NCBI GenBank assembly: GCA_035480575.1
Contig: DATIHR010000023.1
Coordinates: forward strand, 1-64,000
DNA from: PMNU01 sp035480575
GTDB lineage: Bacteria; Patescibacteriota; Saccharimonadia; Saccharimonadales; UBA4665
DNA: 64,000 nucleotides
Direction: 5' to 3'
Positions 25,162-33,428 of this stretch are shown one piece after another (the first letter of the stretch is position 1; each line of letters starts with the position of its first letter). The position numbers and the translations under genes were made by a program. The notes under the pieces are model-generated. The model had not been told where the DNA came from. It saw nothing but the letters and a program-made list of their open reading frames with translations, and searched no databases.

Positions 25162-26181
25162 ATGGCTGAGATGGCTGAATATTTTACCCCCGTTGCCGAA
25201 GTATGGCGGAGAACTGAAGCAGGAATGCAGAACCGTATAGGCGATGCCTGCCTTACGGCCGTGGCTAACTCGATGAGATTTATACGGGGTGGGCAGATAC
25301 AAAAGGGTGTTGTCCCTGTAAGTGCTTCTTGGCTCAAAGCCGATGGTACCTTGGTTTCGAACCGCGATATTACCAGTGGCATGATTGCCCGCAAAGTTTT
25401 TGCCGATATGCTGCCCGAGATACCTTTTGACAGCGAAGAAGGCGCCCAAAACGAAGGCAGCAGCGACAGCCCATTCTATATCGGCTACGACGACCTTGAC
25501 GGTTCGCGCGCCGATGCCGTTGGCGCGCCGACCTCCACGGTAATTTGCACCGTCTACAACCGTGACGGCAGCGTGCACGGCGCCGCCATTGGCGACCCTA
25601 GCACTGGGCGCATGTTTTCGTCGGTTGGGGTCGGCAACCCGGTCGAGGGCCGCACGTTAGTACCAGTGTATATGGAAGATGAAAATGTACCTGTGCTAAT
25701 CGATACCAAATATTATAACCCCGATGTCCGCCCATGGGCTGGCGACCTTACCGACAGAGGGCAAATATTTATAGACAATAATCAGCCCTATCCGCGCCCC
25801 ACAGGCGGTGTATTTACTGCCGATCAGCATATGGCACTACGCAGCGAGATCCAAAAGATAAGCGCTGCTGGCAACGAAATGGGAGTCGCCAGCAACGGCG
25901 CCCACCAACTGTATGTAGCCAGCGGCTGCGAACGAGCCTGCGTCGCCTTTACCTCCGCCCGCGGCGTGCCAGAAGACACCTCGGCCGGCGTATTCTTGCG
26001 CGAACAACAAGCACGCATGCAGGGCATCGACCCAGAGACAGTCGTACAGCGCTATACGGCTATTGGCGGCGTCATCGTGGCCACCAACGTCGAATCGCCA
26101 GGCTACGACCTAGCGGCCATCGCCAACACCCCTGCGACTCTAGACCGATTCCATGCTATGCTAATCAGCATTACTAAATAA
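25162..26181 (+). CDS. Inositol-monophosphatase-like phosphatase
   Basis: A 339-residue protein with the metal-binding pattern of the IMPase/FBPase/CysQ superfamily: SNRDITSG (first Asp), DSEEG (Glu pair), and DDLDGSRAD in place of the usual DPIDGT, then GAAIGDPSTGRMF. It is longer than typical IMPases (about 260) and the first metal Asp of DPIDGT is kept while Pro is replaced. It probably removes a phosphate from a small molecule such as a sugar phosphate or a nucleotide phosphate. It lies between two 2H-like paralogs. The in-frame GTG at 25159 is less likely than ATG 25162. Confidence 0.75.
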   Translation: MAEMAEYFTPVAEVWRRTEAGMQNRIGDACLTAVANSMRFIRGGQIQKGVVPVSASWLKADGTLVSNRDITSGMIARKVFADMLPEIPFDSEEGAQNEGSSDSPFYIGYDDLDGSRADAVGAPTSTVICTVYNRDGSVHGAAIGDPSTGRMFSSVGVGNPVEGRTLVPVYMEDENVPVLIDTKYYNPDVRPWAGDLTDRGQIFIDNNQPYPRPTGGVFTADQHMALRSEIQKISAAGNEMGVASNGAHQLYVASGCERACVAFTSARGVPEDTSAGVFLREQQARMQGIDPETVVQRYTAIGGVIVATNVESPGYDLAAIANTPATLDRFHAMLISITK

Positions 26182-26219
26182 CATTCGATACACTAATTGG
26201 CAAAACTATAGGAGTATCC

Positions 26220-26951
26220 ATGAGTTACGGTGATTTTCTAGATAAACAGTATGGTATTTATGAAAAAGCTTTCGACACTCCTCATGCCCAAGCCCTAGCG
26301 GGCCAGCTTGCACTTAAGCCCGATGGCGGTGCCGTTAACAAAAGCGCTTACCTAGTTGCATGGCGATTTCCCGAAATAGTCAGCATGGACATAGAAGATG
26401 CATCGCTGGGCGTGAATGCTATAGCCCAAGCCGTAACATATAGTACCGAGAATGCTCATAGCACGCTGTCCGATCATTTACTAGTAAACAGAGAGACTGG
26501 CGACCCTAATCAAGAACCCGACCCAGAGGTATTAGAAATGCTGTCCAAAGCGGTTAAGCAGGGGCTAAACGCCACCAGTCGCCGCGATCGCCAAGGCATA
26601 GGCATTGTATATTACGACGGCTACCGCACTAACGCCACGACCACCGTTGCACTAGGACTGCCTACTAACGGCCTCTATATAGCTCGCAATAATGTCATAC
26701 AAGCTAGCGCAGACCTAAAAATAGTCAACTCCAAGGGCGACATGGGGCTAGCAGGGGGCTGGGGCACACATATGACGGTTAGTCGCAACATACACCCTCA
26801 AGAACCTATCATTACACAACGGATAGCCGAATTTCTGGACAACCAGCCGCCCATTGGCTTAGCTATCCCAAGCACGCTTGAAGTCGGGCACTTTAATGTA
26901 GACACCAGAAACGGCTTTCAGTACACCCCATACGAAGCCTACGAGCTGTAA
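26220..26951 (+). CDS. 2H-phosphoesterase-like protein (copy 2)
   Basis: A 243-residue paralog of the protein at 24353-25090. Long stretches are nearly identical, such as VNKSAYLVAWRFP and SLGVNAIA. The two H-x-T motifs are H-S-T-L (about 80) and H-M-T-V (about 183), as expected for a 2H phosphoesterase fold. TAGGAG precedes the ATG by seven bases. It lies 38 bases after the IMPase-like gene, and the three genes probably act on related phosphorylated substrates. The substrate is not known. Confidence 0.75.
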   Translation: MSYGDFLDKQYGIYEKAFDTPHAQALAGQLALKPDGGAVNKSAYLVAWRFPEIVSMDIEDASLGVNAIAQAVTYSTENAHSTLSDHLLVNRETGDPNQEPDPEVLEMLSKAVKQGLNATSRRDRQGIGIVYYDGYRTNATTTVALGLPTNGLYIARNNVIQASADLKIVNSKGDMGLAGGWGTHMTVSRNIHPQEPIITQRIAEFLDNQPPIGLAIPSTLEVGHFNVDTRNGFQYTPYEAYEL

Positions 26952-26975
26952 GCATCGCGAAAGTATCAGGGGTGA

Positions 26976-26981
26976 TATACT
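26976..26981 (+). promoter_or_regulatory. Extended -10 box of the GT2 gene at 27010
   Basis: TGATATACT, then 28 bases containing AGAGAGG before the GTG start at 27010. This is one of the promoters with a normal leader. Confidence 0.5.
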
Positions 26982-27009
26982 ACTAGCAGCATAAAGAGAG
27001 GGTACACAC

Positions 27010-27825
27010 GTGGCGGATAAACCAAAAATCTTGGTGGCAATTCCAGCGTATAACTGCGAAAAACAAATTGGGCGGGTGCTGAAAGGGTTTGACAAGCAAA
27101 CGCTAGACCGCATAGAACGTGTGATAGTTATAGACGACCGCGGCGGAGATAACACCGCTAGCGTTGCCCAAGCTGCCATAGACAAACTGAAGATTGGCAA
27201 TAAGGTAAAAGTCGTCCAGAACGTCAAAAACCTGGGCCTGGGCGGCAGCCACAAAATGGCCATTTTGCACGGCGAAAATATGGGCGCGGATTACGTAGCC
27301 ATTTTGCACGGCGACGACCAAGCCAAAGCCAAAGAGCTGAACAATTTGTTTGATGTTGCCGTAAAAGATCCCAGTGTCGGCGCCGTGCTTGGCAGCCGAT
27401 TCATGAAGGGCGCCGACCTTGAGGGGTATGCCAAAGAGCGCATTTGGGGCAACCGCGTACTGAATGCGGCCTACACCGTGCTGTCGTTTAAACTAACACG
27501 CGACTTGGGCTCTGGCCTTAACTTATTTAGACTACAAGACCTAGCCGACCGCCGCTACTTAGGTTTCGACGACCGCATGACCTTTAACTTCGACTTACTA
27601 CTCGATTACTACAGCAAGGGCACAAAACTCGTAAACATCCCTATAACTTGGCACGAAAGCGACCAAGTAACCAACGCCCGTAATGTCCAAGTTGCCAAGC
27701 GCGCCGCCCGGCAGCTTTTGCTGTGGCGTGTTGGTGCGCTCAAGTTCGAACCGCGCGACGCCGCACTGTACCAATCCAAACCCTACAAACCAGAGCCTAA
27801 AAAAGCTACAAGAAAGAGGAAGTAA
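27010..27825 (+). CDS. Glycosyltransferase family 2 (DPM1-like)
   Basis: A 271-residue GT-A enzyme related to dolichol-phosphate mannosyltransferases. It has IPAYNCEKQIG at the N-terminus, VIDDRGGDNT, and a GDD metal motif in LHGDDQAK (about 99-106). The C-terminal tail is Lys-rich. No membrane segment is present, so it probably works at the inner membrane face, loading a sugar on a polyprenyl phosphate. It starts with GTG after AGAGAGG. The next gene begins one base after its stop. Confidence 0.88.
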   Translation: MADKPKILVAIPAYNCEKQIGRVLKGFDKQTLDRIERVIVIDDRGGDNTASVAQAAIDKLKIGNKVKVVQNVKNLGLGGSHKMAILHGENMGADYVAILHGDDQAKAKELNNLFDVAVKDPSVGAVLGSRFMKGADLEGYAKERIWGNRVLNAAYTVLSFKLTRDLGSGLNLFRLQDLADRRYLGFDDRMTFNFDLLLDYYSKGTKLVNIPITWHESDQVTNARNVQVAKRAARQLLLWRVGALKFEPRDAALYQSKPYKPEPKKATRKRK

Positions 27826-27826
27826 C

Positions 27827-28565
27827 ATGCGCGACTTACATATTATTATGCCCATGGCTGGGGCTGGGTCGCGGTTTGCCAAAGCTGGTTTTACTACCCC
27901 TAAGCCGCTTATACAAGTAGACGGCAAACCGATGTTTATGAAGGCGTTGTCTGCCCTAGAGCCCATTAAAGCCAATAAACATTACACTTATCATCATCCG
28001 CAAAGAGCACGACGAACAGTACGGCCTAGCCAAACAGCTTAAGGCCTTACTACCCGAAGCGAACATTATTATTACCAGCGAACCGCCCCGCGGCGCACTG
28101 GTAGACGCCCACCGTGCAGCCAAGTACCTAAAGCCAGACGAGGGCGTGCTTATTATGGACTGCGACATATGGCTGGGCAGCCCAGCGTATTTCAAAATGA
28201 TCGAGGATTCGCTGCAGGACAAAAGCCATATAGACGCCGGCCTGCTTGTCTTCCGCGCCGACGCCCCACGGTTTAGCTACGCCGAGCTTGACGACAACAA
28301 AATGGTACAGCGTACTGCCGAAAAGGTAGTAATCTCGCCCTATGCCATTGCCGGCGGCTACTTTATTGCCCGCGCAGACGCATTTACTCATGGCGCGACG
28401 GCCGAGTTTAATAAACCCTTGGGCGACGGCCGCCCCGAATACTTTATTTCGTACCTCTATAACACGCTGCTAGAGCAAGGCAAAAAAGTCCAAGCCGCCA
28501 TTGGCGACTTCATATCCTTTGGCACCCCCGAAGAACTAGCCGCCTACGAAGCCTCGCAAAAATAA
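27827..28565 (+). pseudogene. Sugar-phosphate nucleotidyltransferase, frameshifted
   Basis: The N-terminal part, from ATG 27827, shows the nucleotidyltransferase signature GAGSRFAKAGFTTPKPL. At about 27986-27990 the frame changes: skipping one T after ACT at 27988 continues as IIIRKEHDEQYG and runs without stops to 28565. The joined product is about 245 residues, the normal size of the family. The unshifted frame ends at 28042. This may be a real inactivating mutation, a sequencing error, or much less likely a programmed shift. It would otherwise make an NDP-sugar for the nearby glycosyltransferases. AGAGGAAG precedes the start. Confidence 0.8.
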
Positions 28566-28594
28566 CACCGCCACATTTGCCAAACTGTATGGTT

Positions 28595-28600
28595 TATAAT
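28595..28600 (+). promoter_or_regulatory. -10 box of the Nudix gene
   Basis: TATAAT, then seven bases, then GGTAGCTTTTAGA (28608-28620) directly before the ATG at 28622. The same 13-mer follows the TATAAT upstream of the IMPase-like gene. Confidence 0.55.
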
Positions 28601-28621
28601 GAAGTACGGTAGCTTTTAGAT

Positions 28622-29215
28622 ATGTCAGACTGGAAAACAATCTCATCCAAAATCGTGTACGAAACGCCGTGGATTAAAATCCACCGCGACGAAGTACTCA
28701 ACCAAAACGGCAATCCGCTGACCTATAGCTATATGGAGTTGCAAAATCCATCTGTATACATTGTAGCGGTCAATACAGACGGCAACATACTATTGCACGA
28801 GTCCTACCGGTATACGCTGCGCAGGCGCATGTGGGAAGTGCCAGCTGGCTTTATTGATGCAGGCGAGGAACCGCTAGCAGCAGCCCAGCGGGAACTTATG
28901 GAGGAAGGCGGCCTCGTCAGCACAGATTGGCAGTCGCTAGGATGTGCGTACCAGATTACTGGCACCGGTAATGTACCCATGCATGTCTTTTTAGCTCAAA
29001 ACGTCACCAAAAAAGGCAAAGCATTAGACGAAGAAGAAGACATACAAAACGACCAATTCGTAAGCTTTGACACTATCGAAGTTATGATAGCGTCCGGTGA
29101 CCTAATAGACAGTTCCGTTATGGGCGCACTATACATGGCAAAAATCTTTTTAGAGGAAGCCGCTAAAGGCGGTCAAGTATCACAACCCGGGCGAAAAACT
29201 ATCAATAAGCCATAA
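28622..29215 (+). CDS. Nudix hydrolase (ADP-ribose/NDP-sugar pyrophosphatase type)
   Basis: A 197-residue protein. The full Nudix box is visible: GFIDAGEEPLAAAQRELMEEGGL at about 79-101, fitting G-x5-E-x7-RE-U-x-EE-x-G-U. The WEVPAGFID opening and a TPWIKIHRDE start are typical of the ADP-ribose and NDP-sugar pyrophosphatase group. It probably hydrolyses a nucleoside diphosphate sugar or ADP-ribose to the monophosphates. It stands alone in the direction of the glycan genes. Confidence 0.9.
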   Translation: MSDWKTISSKIVYETPWIKIHRDEVLNQNGNPLTYSYMELQNPSVYIVAVNTDGNILLHESYRYTLRRRMWEVPAGFIDAGEEPLAAAQRELMEEGGLVSTDWQSLGCAYQITGTGNVPMHVFLAQNVTKKGKALDEEEDIQNDQFVSFDTIEVMIASGDLIDSSVMGALYMAKIFLEEAAKGGQVSQPGRKTINKP

Positions 29216-29233
29216 CATTCGCAAGGATTGCAT

Positions 29234-30469
29234 ATGCTTCTAGGAGAACTAGTCGAACGCGAACAGGCAGGTCAACCCATACAAGTCGGCCTCATTGGTG
29301 CTGGGGCAATGGGCAAAGGGATCGCGTTGCAAATAGGTAAAACTCCTGGGATGGAACTGAGTTTTATTGCCGACACTGATCCTCAGGCAGCAAATGTTGC
29401 TAAAGGTGCCTATGGCAAGGATGTGGCTACCTATAACGATGCCTCTCGGGCACTTGACGACGAAAAAATACCCCTAGACGTACTTGTAGAAGCCACTAAC
29501 AGTATTGGACCGGCAGCCGGCTACAGCCTGGAGGCTATAGCCAGAGGAGCACATGTAGTACTAATGAATGCTGAGGTGGATCTAGTTGTCGGCCCCCTAC
29601 TACAACACAAGGCCAGCGAACAAGATGTAATAGTAACGAGTGATGCGGGTGATCAGCACGGCGTGCTAGCCCGTATGATTGACGAGATAGCTTTGTGGGG
29701 GTTTGACATTACTCAAGCAGGCAATATCAAAGGATTTTTAGATCGCTACGCAACGGCAGCGTCTAAAGCCGAGATTGCAAAGCAACTGGGCCTAAGCATA
29801 ACTCAGTGCGTCGCCTACACAGACGGAACAAAACTGAATGTAGAAATGGCTCTTATTGGCAACGGCGCCAACCTCACCCCCACTCAGGATGGCATGGAAG
29901 GGCCTCGAGCAGAAAATGTAAGCGAAGCGCTAACGCTGTTTAATTTTGACACCTATGGAGATCAAGGAAAAATAGATTACCTACTGGGGGCTCAACCCGG
30001 AGGCGGTGTCTATGTTATCGGGTCAAACAATGACCCTGTCCAAGCTGAGTATCTCGACTACTATAAGGTGCAAAATAAGGAAGGCCGTTACCTTTTCTAT
30101 CGCCCCTACCATCTATGCCATATCGAAACGCCTAGGGCTATAGCAAGAGCAGCTTTATGGGGAAAGGCTGTACTACAACCACGCCATGGTCAGCTAAATG
30201 ACGCCAAACAAGATCTAAATACCGGCGCACTTATTACACACGGCATTGGGGGCGACCAAACATACGGCTTAGTTAGTGAGAATACTTCCGACCTCTCAGA
30301 CCGTTTGCCCGTAGGCCTACTTGAAAGCGAGTCGGGCAGCACAGAGCATGCAAGGACGAGACGAAAAATTGCCAAGGATGAACCGTTGTACTGGGGCGAT
30401 ATAGAAATTCCGCAAACGAAACTGCTCGATTTATATCAACGACAAAGCGAACTTTTAAACCCTAGATAA
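29234..30469 (+). CDS. NAD(P)-binding oxidoreductase, homoserine-dehydrogenase/DRL-like with C-terminal SAF-like domain
   Basis: A 411-residue protein. A Rossmann fold opens with VGLIGAGAMGKGIA (about 17-30). The next stretches (VLVEATNSIG, GAHVVLMNAEVD, VTSDAGDQHG) resemble the homoserine dehydrogenase-like DRL family. The C-terminal part (about 330-411) resembles a SAF module. Homologs occur in glycan loci, where they may make branched or unusual sugars. The exact reaction is not known. Start at ATG 29234 with AAGGA upstream; the ORF could also begin at TTG 29228. This gene and rmlC look more A/T-rich than their neighbours. Confidence 0.7.
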   Translation: MLLGELVEREQAGQPIQVGLIGAGAMGKGIALQIGKTPGMELSFIADTDPQAANVAKGAYGKDVATYNDASRALDDEKIPLDVLVEATNSIGPAAGYSLEAIARGAHVVLMNAEVDLVVGPLLQHKASEQDVIVTSDAGDQHGVLARMIDEIALWGFDITQAGNIKGFLDRYATAASKAEIAKQLGLSITQCVAYTDGTKLNVEMALIGNGANLTPTQDGMEGPRAENVSEALTLFNFDTYGDQGKIDYLLGAQPGGGVYVIGSNNDPVQAEYLDYYKVQNKEGRYLFYRPYHLCHIETPRAIARAALWGKAVLQPRHGQLNDAKQDLNTGALITHGIGGDQTYGLVSENTSDLSDRLPVGLLESESGSTEHARTRRKIAKDEPLYWGDIEIPQTKLLDLYQRQSELLNPR

Positions 30470-30483
30470 AGGAGCTAGACTGA

Positions 30484-31101
30484 ATGAACACTATGCAAGC
30501 AAATAATTGGCAACCGGTCAGTCAAAACGTAGAGGCACGTGCGACGTCCATACCTGGCCTCATAGAATTTAAGCTCGACGTACGCGGGGATAATCGCGGA
30601 TGGTTTAAAGAAAATTACCAGCGAGAAAAATTAGTCGCAGCTCTTGAAAATATCGATGATCCTCGAAAGAGTATTTTTTTAAAGTTTAATCCTATACAAA
30701 ATAATTTCTCGTACAACGAAGAAAAAGGCGTTGCCCGGGGCATCCACTCAGAACCATGGGATAAGTACATATCCCTAGCAAATGGCGAGGCATTCGCAGC
30801 TATAGTTGACTTACGCCAGGGTGAGACATTCGGCAAAATAGAGACATTTCACCTCACACCAAATAACGCCATATTTGTGCCCCAGGGTTGTGGCAATTCT
30901 TATCAAACACTCACGCCAAATTTAGTCTACACTTACCTCGTAAATGCTCACTGGTCTCCTGACGCAAAATACACTTTCGTTAATTTGCGCGACCCCGATC
31001 TTGCTATCAAGTGGCCCATACCATTGAATGACGCGCTTATATCAGAAAAAGACCGTAATCACCCGCTACTTAAAGACGTAAAACCGCTGGAGGTATCATG
31101 A
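30484..31101 (+). CDS. rmlC: dTDP-4-dehydrorhamnose 3,5-epimerase
   Basis: A 205-residue cupin that epimerises dTDP-4-keto-6-deoxyglucose. GVARGIHSEPWDKYI (about 80-94) contains the catalytic His and the substrate Lys. DLRQGETFGKIE and VPQGCGNSYQTL follow; the last departs from the usual PxGFAHGF, so the second half of the pocket is atypical. It may belong to a branch with a different substrate. The gene is A/T-richer than its neighbours. It overlaps rmlD. Confidence 0.85.
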   Translation: MNTMQANNWQPVSQNVEARATSIPGLIEFKLDVRGDNRGWFKENYQREKLVAALENIDDPRKSIFLKFNPIQNNFSYNEEKGVARGIHSEPWDKYISLANGEAFAAIVDLRQGETFGKIETFHLTPNNAIFVPQGCGNSYQTLTPNLVYTYLVNAHWSPDAKYTFVNLRDPDLAIKWPIPLNDALISEKDRNHPLLKDVKPLEVS

Positions 31102-31976
31102 TGAATCTATCATTGGACGAATCACGCATTTTAATTGTTGGGGCGTATGGCCAGCTTGGTAAAGCATTGCAGGCCACATACCCCAAAGCCACAGCAGTAG
31201 ACCGCGACAGCTTTGACATGACCGATTGGCAGATGCTGTCTAGCTACGACTGGGGCAAGTACGACGTTATTTTAAATGCCGCCGCCTACACCAATGTAGA
31301 CGGTGCCGAAACTGATGGCCGCGCTGCCGCCTGGAAAATCAACGCCACCGGACCAGGCTACCTGAGCAAGCTTACAGCCCAGCATAATCTTACCCTTGTT
31401 CATGTATCCACCGACTACGTCTTTGACGGCACAACCGCCCCGCACACCGAAACAGAAGATTACACGCCGCTTAGCGTATATGGCCAAACCAAAGCCGCTG
31501 GCGACATTGCTGTTAGTACCGCACCTAAGCACTACATTGTGCGTGTCAGCTGGCTTATTGGCGACGGCCCCAACTTTGTACGCACCATGATGGGCCTGGC
31601 TGCCAAAGATATATCCCCAACCGTTGTTGGCGACCAAATAGGCCGCCTAACTTTTACGAGCGCGCTCGTTGCGGCAATTGACCACTTGCTTACTAAAAAA
31701 CCCGATTACGGCACCTACAACCTCAGTAACGACGGCGAAGCCGCCAGCTGGGCCGACATTACCCGCACTATCTTCAAAGAGCTAGGTCGCGACGATTTAA
31801 CCGTAACCGACACCACCACCAAAGAATACTTTGCTAGCAAGCCAAACGTTGCGCCCCGCCCGCTTAAAAGCGAGCTAGACCTAAGCAAAATTAAAGCCAC
31901 CGGCCTCGTCTTGCGCGATTGGAAGAGCGAACTACACGATTACATAGCGGCCGAACAGGCCAAACCAAAGGAGTAG
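31098..31976 (+). CDS. rmlD: dTDP-4-dehydrorhamnose reductase
   Basis: A 292-residue SDR enzyme that reduces the 4-keto group to give dTDP-L-rhamnose. It shows VGAYGQLGKALQ for cofactor binding, the typical NAAAYTNVDGAE block (about 55-66), HVSTDYVFDG, and the YGQTK catalytic pair. GGAGG upstream serves ATG 31098 (4-nt overlap with rmlC) or 31101 (1-nt overlap). The gene is followed by rmlA three bases later. Confidence 0.93.
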   Translation: MMNLSLDESRILIVGAYGQLGKALQATYPKATAVDRDSFDMTDWQMLSSYDWGKYDVILNAAAYTNVDGAETDGRAAAWKINATGPGYLSKLTAQHNLTLVHVSTDYVFDGTTAPHTETEDYTPLSVYGQTKAAGDIAVSTAPKHYIVRVSWLIGDGPNFVRTMMGLAAKDISPTVVGDQIGRLTFTSALVAAIDHLLTKKPDYGTYNLSNDGEAASWADITRTIFKELGRDDLTVTDTTTKEYFASKPNVAPRPLKSELDLSKIKATGLVLRDWKSELHDYIAAEQAKPKE

Positions 31977-31979
31977 CAA

Positions 31980-32852
31980 ATGAAAGGCATCATTTTAGCA
32001 GGCGGATCCGGCACACGGTTATATCCCATCACTAAGGGTATCTCAAAACAATTAATGCCCATTTACGACAAGCCGATGGTGTATTACCCCCTTGCCACCC
32101 TTATGATGGCAGGGATATCGGAGATTCTTATTATTACCACTCCAGAAGATCAGTCACAGTTCCAGCGCTTGCTAGGTGATGGCTCGCAGCTTGGCTGCCG
32201 CTTCGAATACGCCGCGCAGCCCAAACCAGAAGGCCTAGCCCAAGCCTTTATTATTGGCGAACAATTTATTGGGGATGACAAAGTAGCCCTGGTACTTGGC
32301 GACAACATCTTTTACGGCCATGGCTTTGGCGACAGCCTCAAAAACTGCACCGACCCCGACGGTGGCGTCGTCTTTGCTTACCCCGTATCTGACCCCCAGC
32401 GCTACGGTGTGGTCGAGTTCGACGACGACAACCGGGCAATTTCCATCGAGGAAAAACCAGCTGACCCCAAATCCAACTACGCGGTTGTTGGCCTGTACTT
32501 TTACGACAACGAGGTCATAAACATCGCCAAAAATATCAAGCCAAGCGACCGCGGCGAGTTGGAAATTACCACCGTAAACGAGGAATACCTAAAACGCGGT
32601 AAATTGCATGTACAAACCATGGACCGCGGCACTGCATGGTTAGACACTGGCACCTTTGGCTCTATGAACGACGCCTCGCAGTTTGTAGAAGTCATCGAAA
32701 AACGCACCGGCCTTAAGGTGGGCTGTGTCGAGGAAGTTGCCTGGCAAGAAGGCTACATAGACGACGGCCAACTTGTCCAGCTTGCCGACGACCTGCAAAA
32801 AAGTGGCTACGGCAAATACCTGATTAACCTACTTGCCCAGAAAAACAATTAA
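31980..32852 (+). CDS. rmlA: Glucose-1-phosphate thymidylyltransferase
   Basis: A 290-residue enzyme that makes dTDP-glucose from dTTP and glucose-1-phosphate. It has the classic GGSGTRLYPIT and KQLMPIYDKPMVYYPL motifs, followed by LGDNIFYGHGFG and EEKPADPKSNYAVVGLY. Length and order fit RmlA proteins. AAAGGAG precedes the ATG. It ends the rmlC-rmlD-rmlA group. Confidence 0.96.
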   Translation: MKGIILAGGSGTRLYPITKGISKQLMPIYDKPMVYYPLATLMMAGISEILIITTPEDQSQFQRLLGDGSQLGCRFEYAAQPKPEGLAQAFIIGEQFIGDDKVALVLGDNIFYGHGFGDSLKNCTDPDGGVVFAYPVSDPQRYGVVEFDDDNRAISIEEKPADPKSNYAVVGLYFYDNEVINIAKNIKPSDRGELEITTVNEEYLKRGKLHVQTMDRGTAWLDTGTFGSMNDASQFVEVIEKRTGLKVGCVEEVAWQEGYIDDGQLVQLADDLQKSGYGKYLINLLAQKNN

Positions 32853-32863
32853 ACGGCCCGTCA

Positions 32864-32890
32864 CTTTGGACCTGGGTCCGGAATCCAAAG
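32864..32890 (+). repeat. Inverted repeat after rmlA
   Basis: CTTTGGA (32864-32870) pairs with TCCAAAG (32884-32890) around 13 bases. An inner GGAC with GTCC pairing is possible. No T run follows, so it is a weak terminator candidate between rmlA and the next gtrA-like gene. Confidence 0.4.
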
Positions 32891-32938
32891 ATTGTGGTAC
32901 CATTAACGTATACGTTTTAGGGCACAAGACAGAGACCT

Positions 32939-33340
32939 ATGGAGAAAGTAAAACAAGTCGGCGGGTACTTGTACCGTCATTCGTTTGTACGGTACGTTGT
33001 TATTGGCGGCACTACGTTTGCCATAGACTTCTTTTTGCTGGTACTCCTGCACGGCATACTTAACGTAAACGTTATTATTGCCGCCACTATATCGTACTGG
33101 ACGTCCATTGCCTTTAACTTTTTAGCTAACCGCTTCTGGACCTTTGGTGCCACCGAAACCCACATAGCAAAACATGCCGCAGCCTACGGCATGTTGTTAG
33201 GATTTAACTACTTGTTTACGATTGCCTTTATTGCAGGTGCAACACACTTTGGCATGCACTACACCATCGCCAAAATTATATCCGTTGCCATACAAATGAC
33301 CTGGACGTACGTAGCCTACAAAAAAGTTATTTTTAAGTGA
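32939..33340 (+). CDS. GtrA-family membrane protein (second copy)
   Basis: A 133-residue protein with four membrane segments (about 18-40, 43-62, 75-95, 102-122) and the FNFLANRFWTF motif typical of GtrA. It probably assists a polyprenyl-linked sugar step. It lies between the rhamnose genes and a group of unknown genes. Related to but clearly diverged from the protein at 15793-16230. Confidence 0.87.
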   Translation: MEKVKQVGGYLYRHSFVRYVVIGGTTFAIDFFLLVLLHGILNVNVIIAATISYWTSIAFNFLANRFWTFGATETHIAKHAAAYGMLLGFNYLFTIAFIAGATHFGMHYTIAKIISVAIQMTWTYVAYKKVIFK

Positions 33341-33428
33341 GCCTTTGGCGTACATCCACTATAAAACACAGTAAACTTCCTAAACTCACAATATCATGTT
33401 AAAGTATGTTTACTTTTAACTGCTTGTC

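Noticed and set aside
27980..28000. Programmed ribosomal frameshift in the nucleotidyltransferase
   Set aside because: There is no slippery heptamer, no strong upstream Shine-Dalgarno stimulator and no clear downstream structure. A mutation or sequence error is simpler.
32900..32925. Operator at the ACGTATACGT palindrome before the second gtrA gene
   Set aside because: It is short, occurs once here, and overlaps no clear promoter, so it may be chance.
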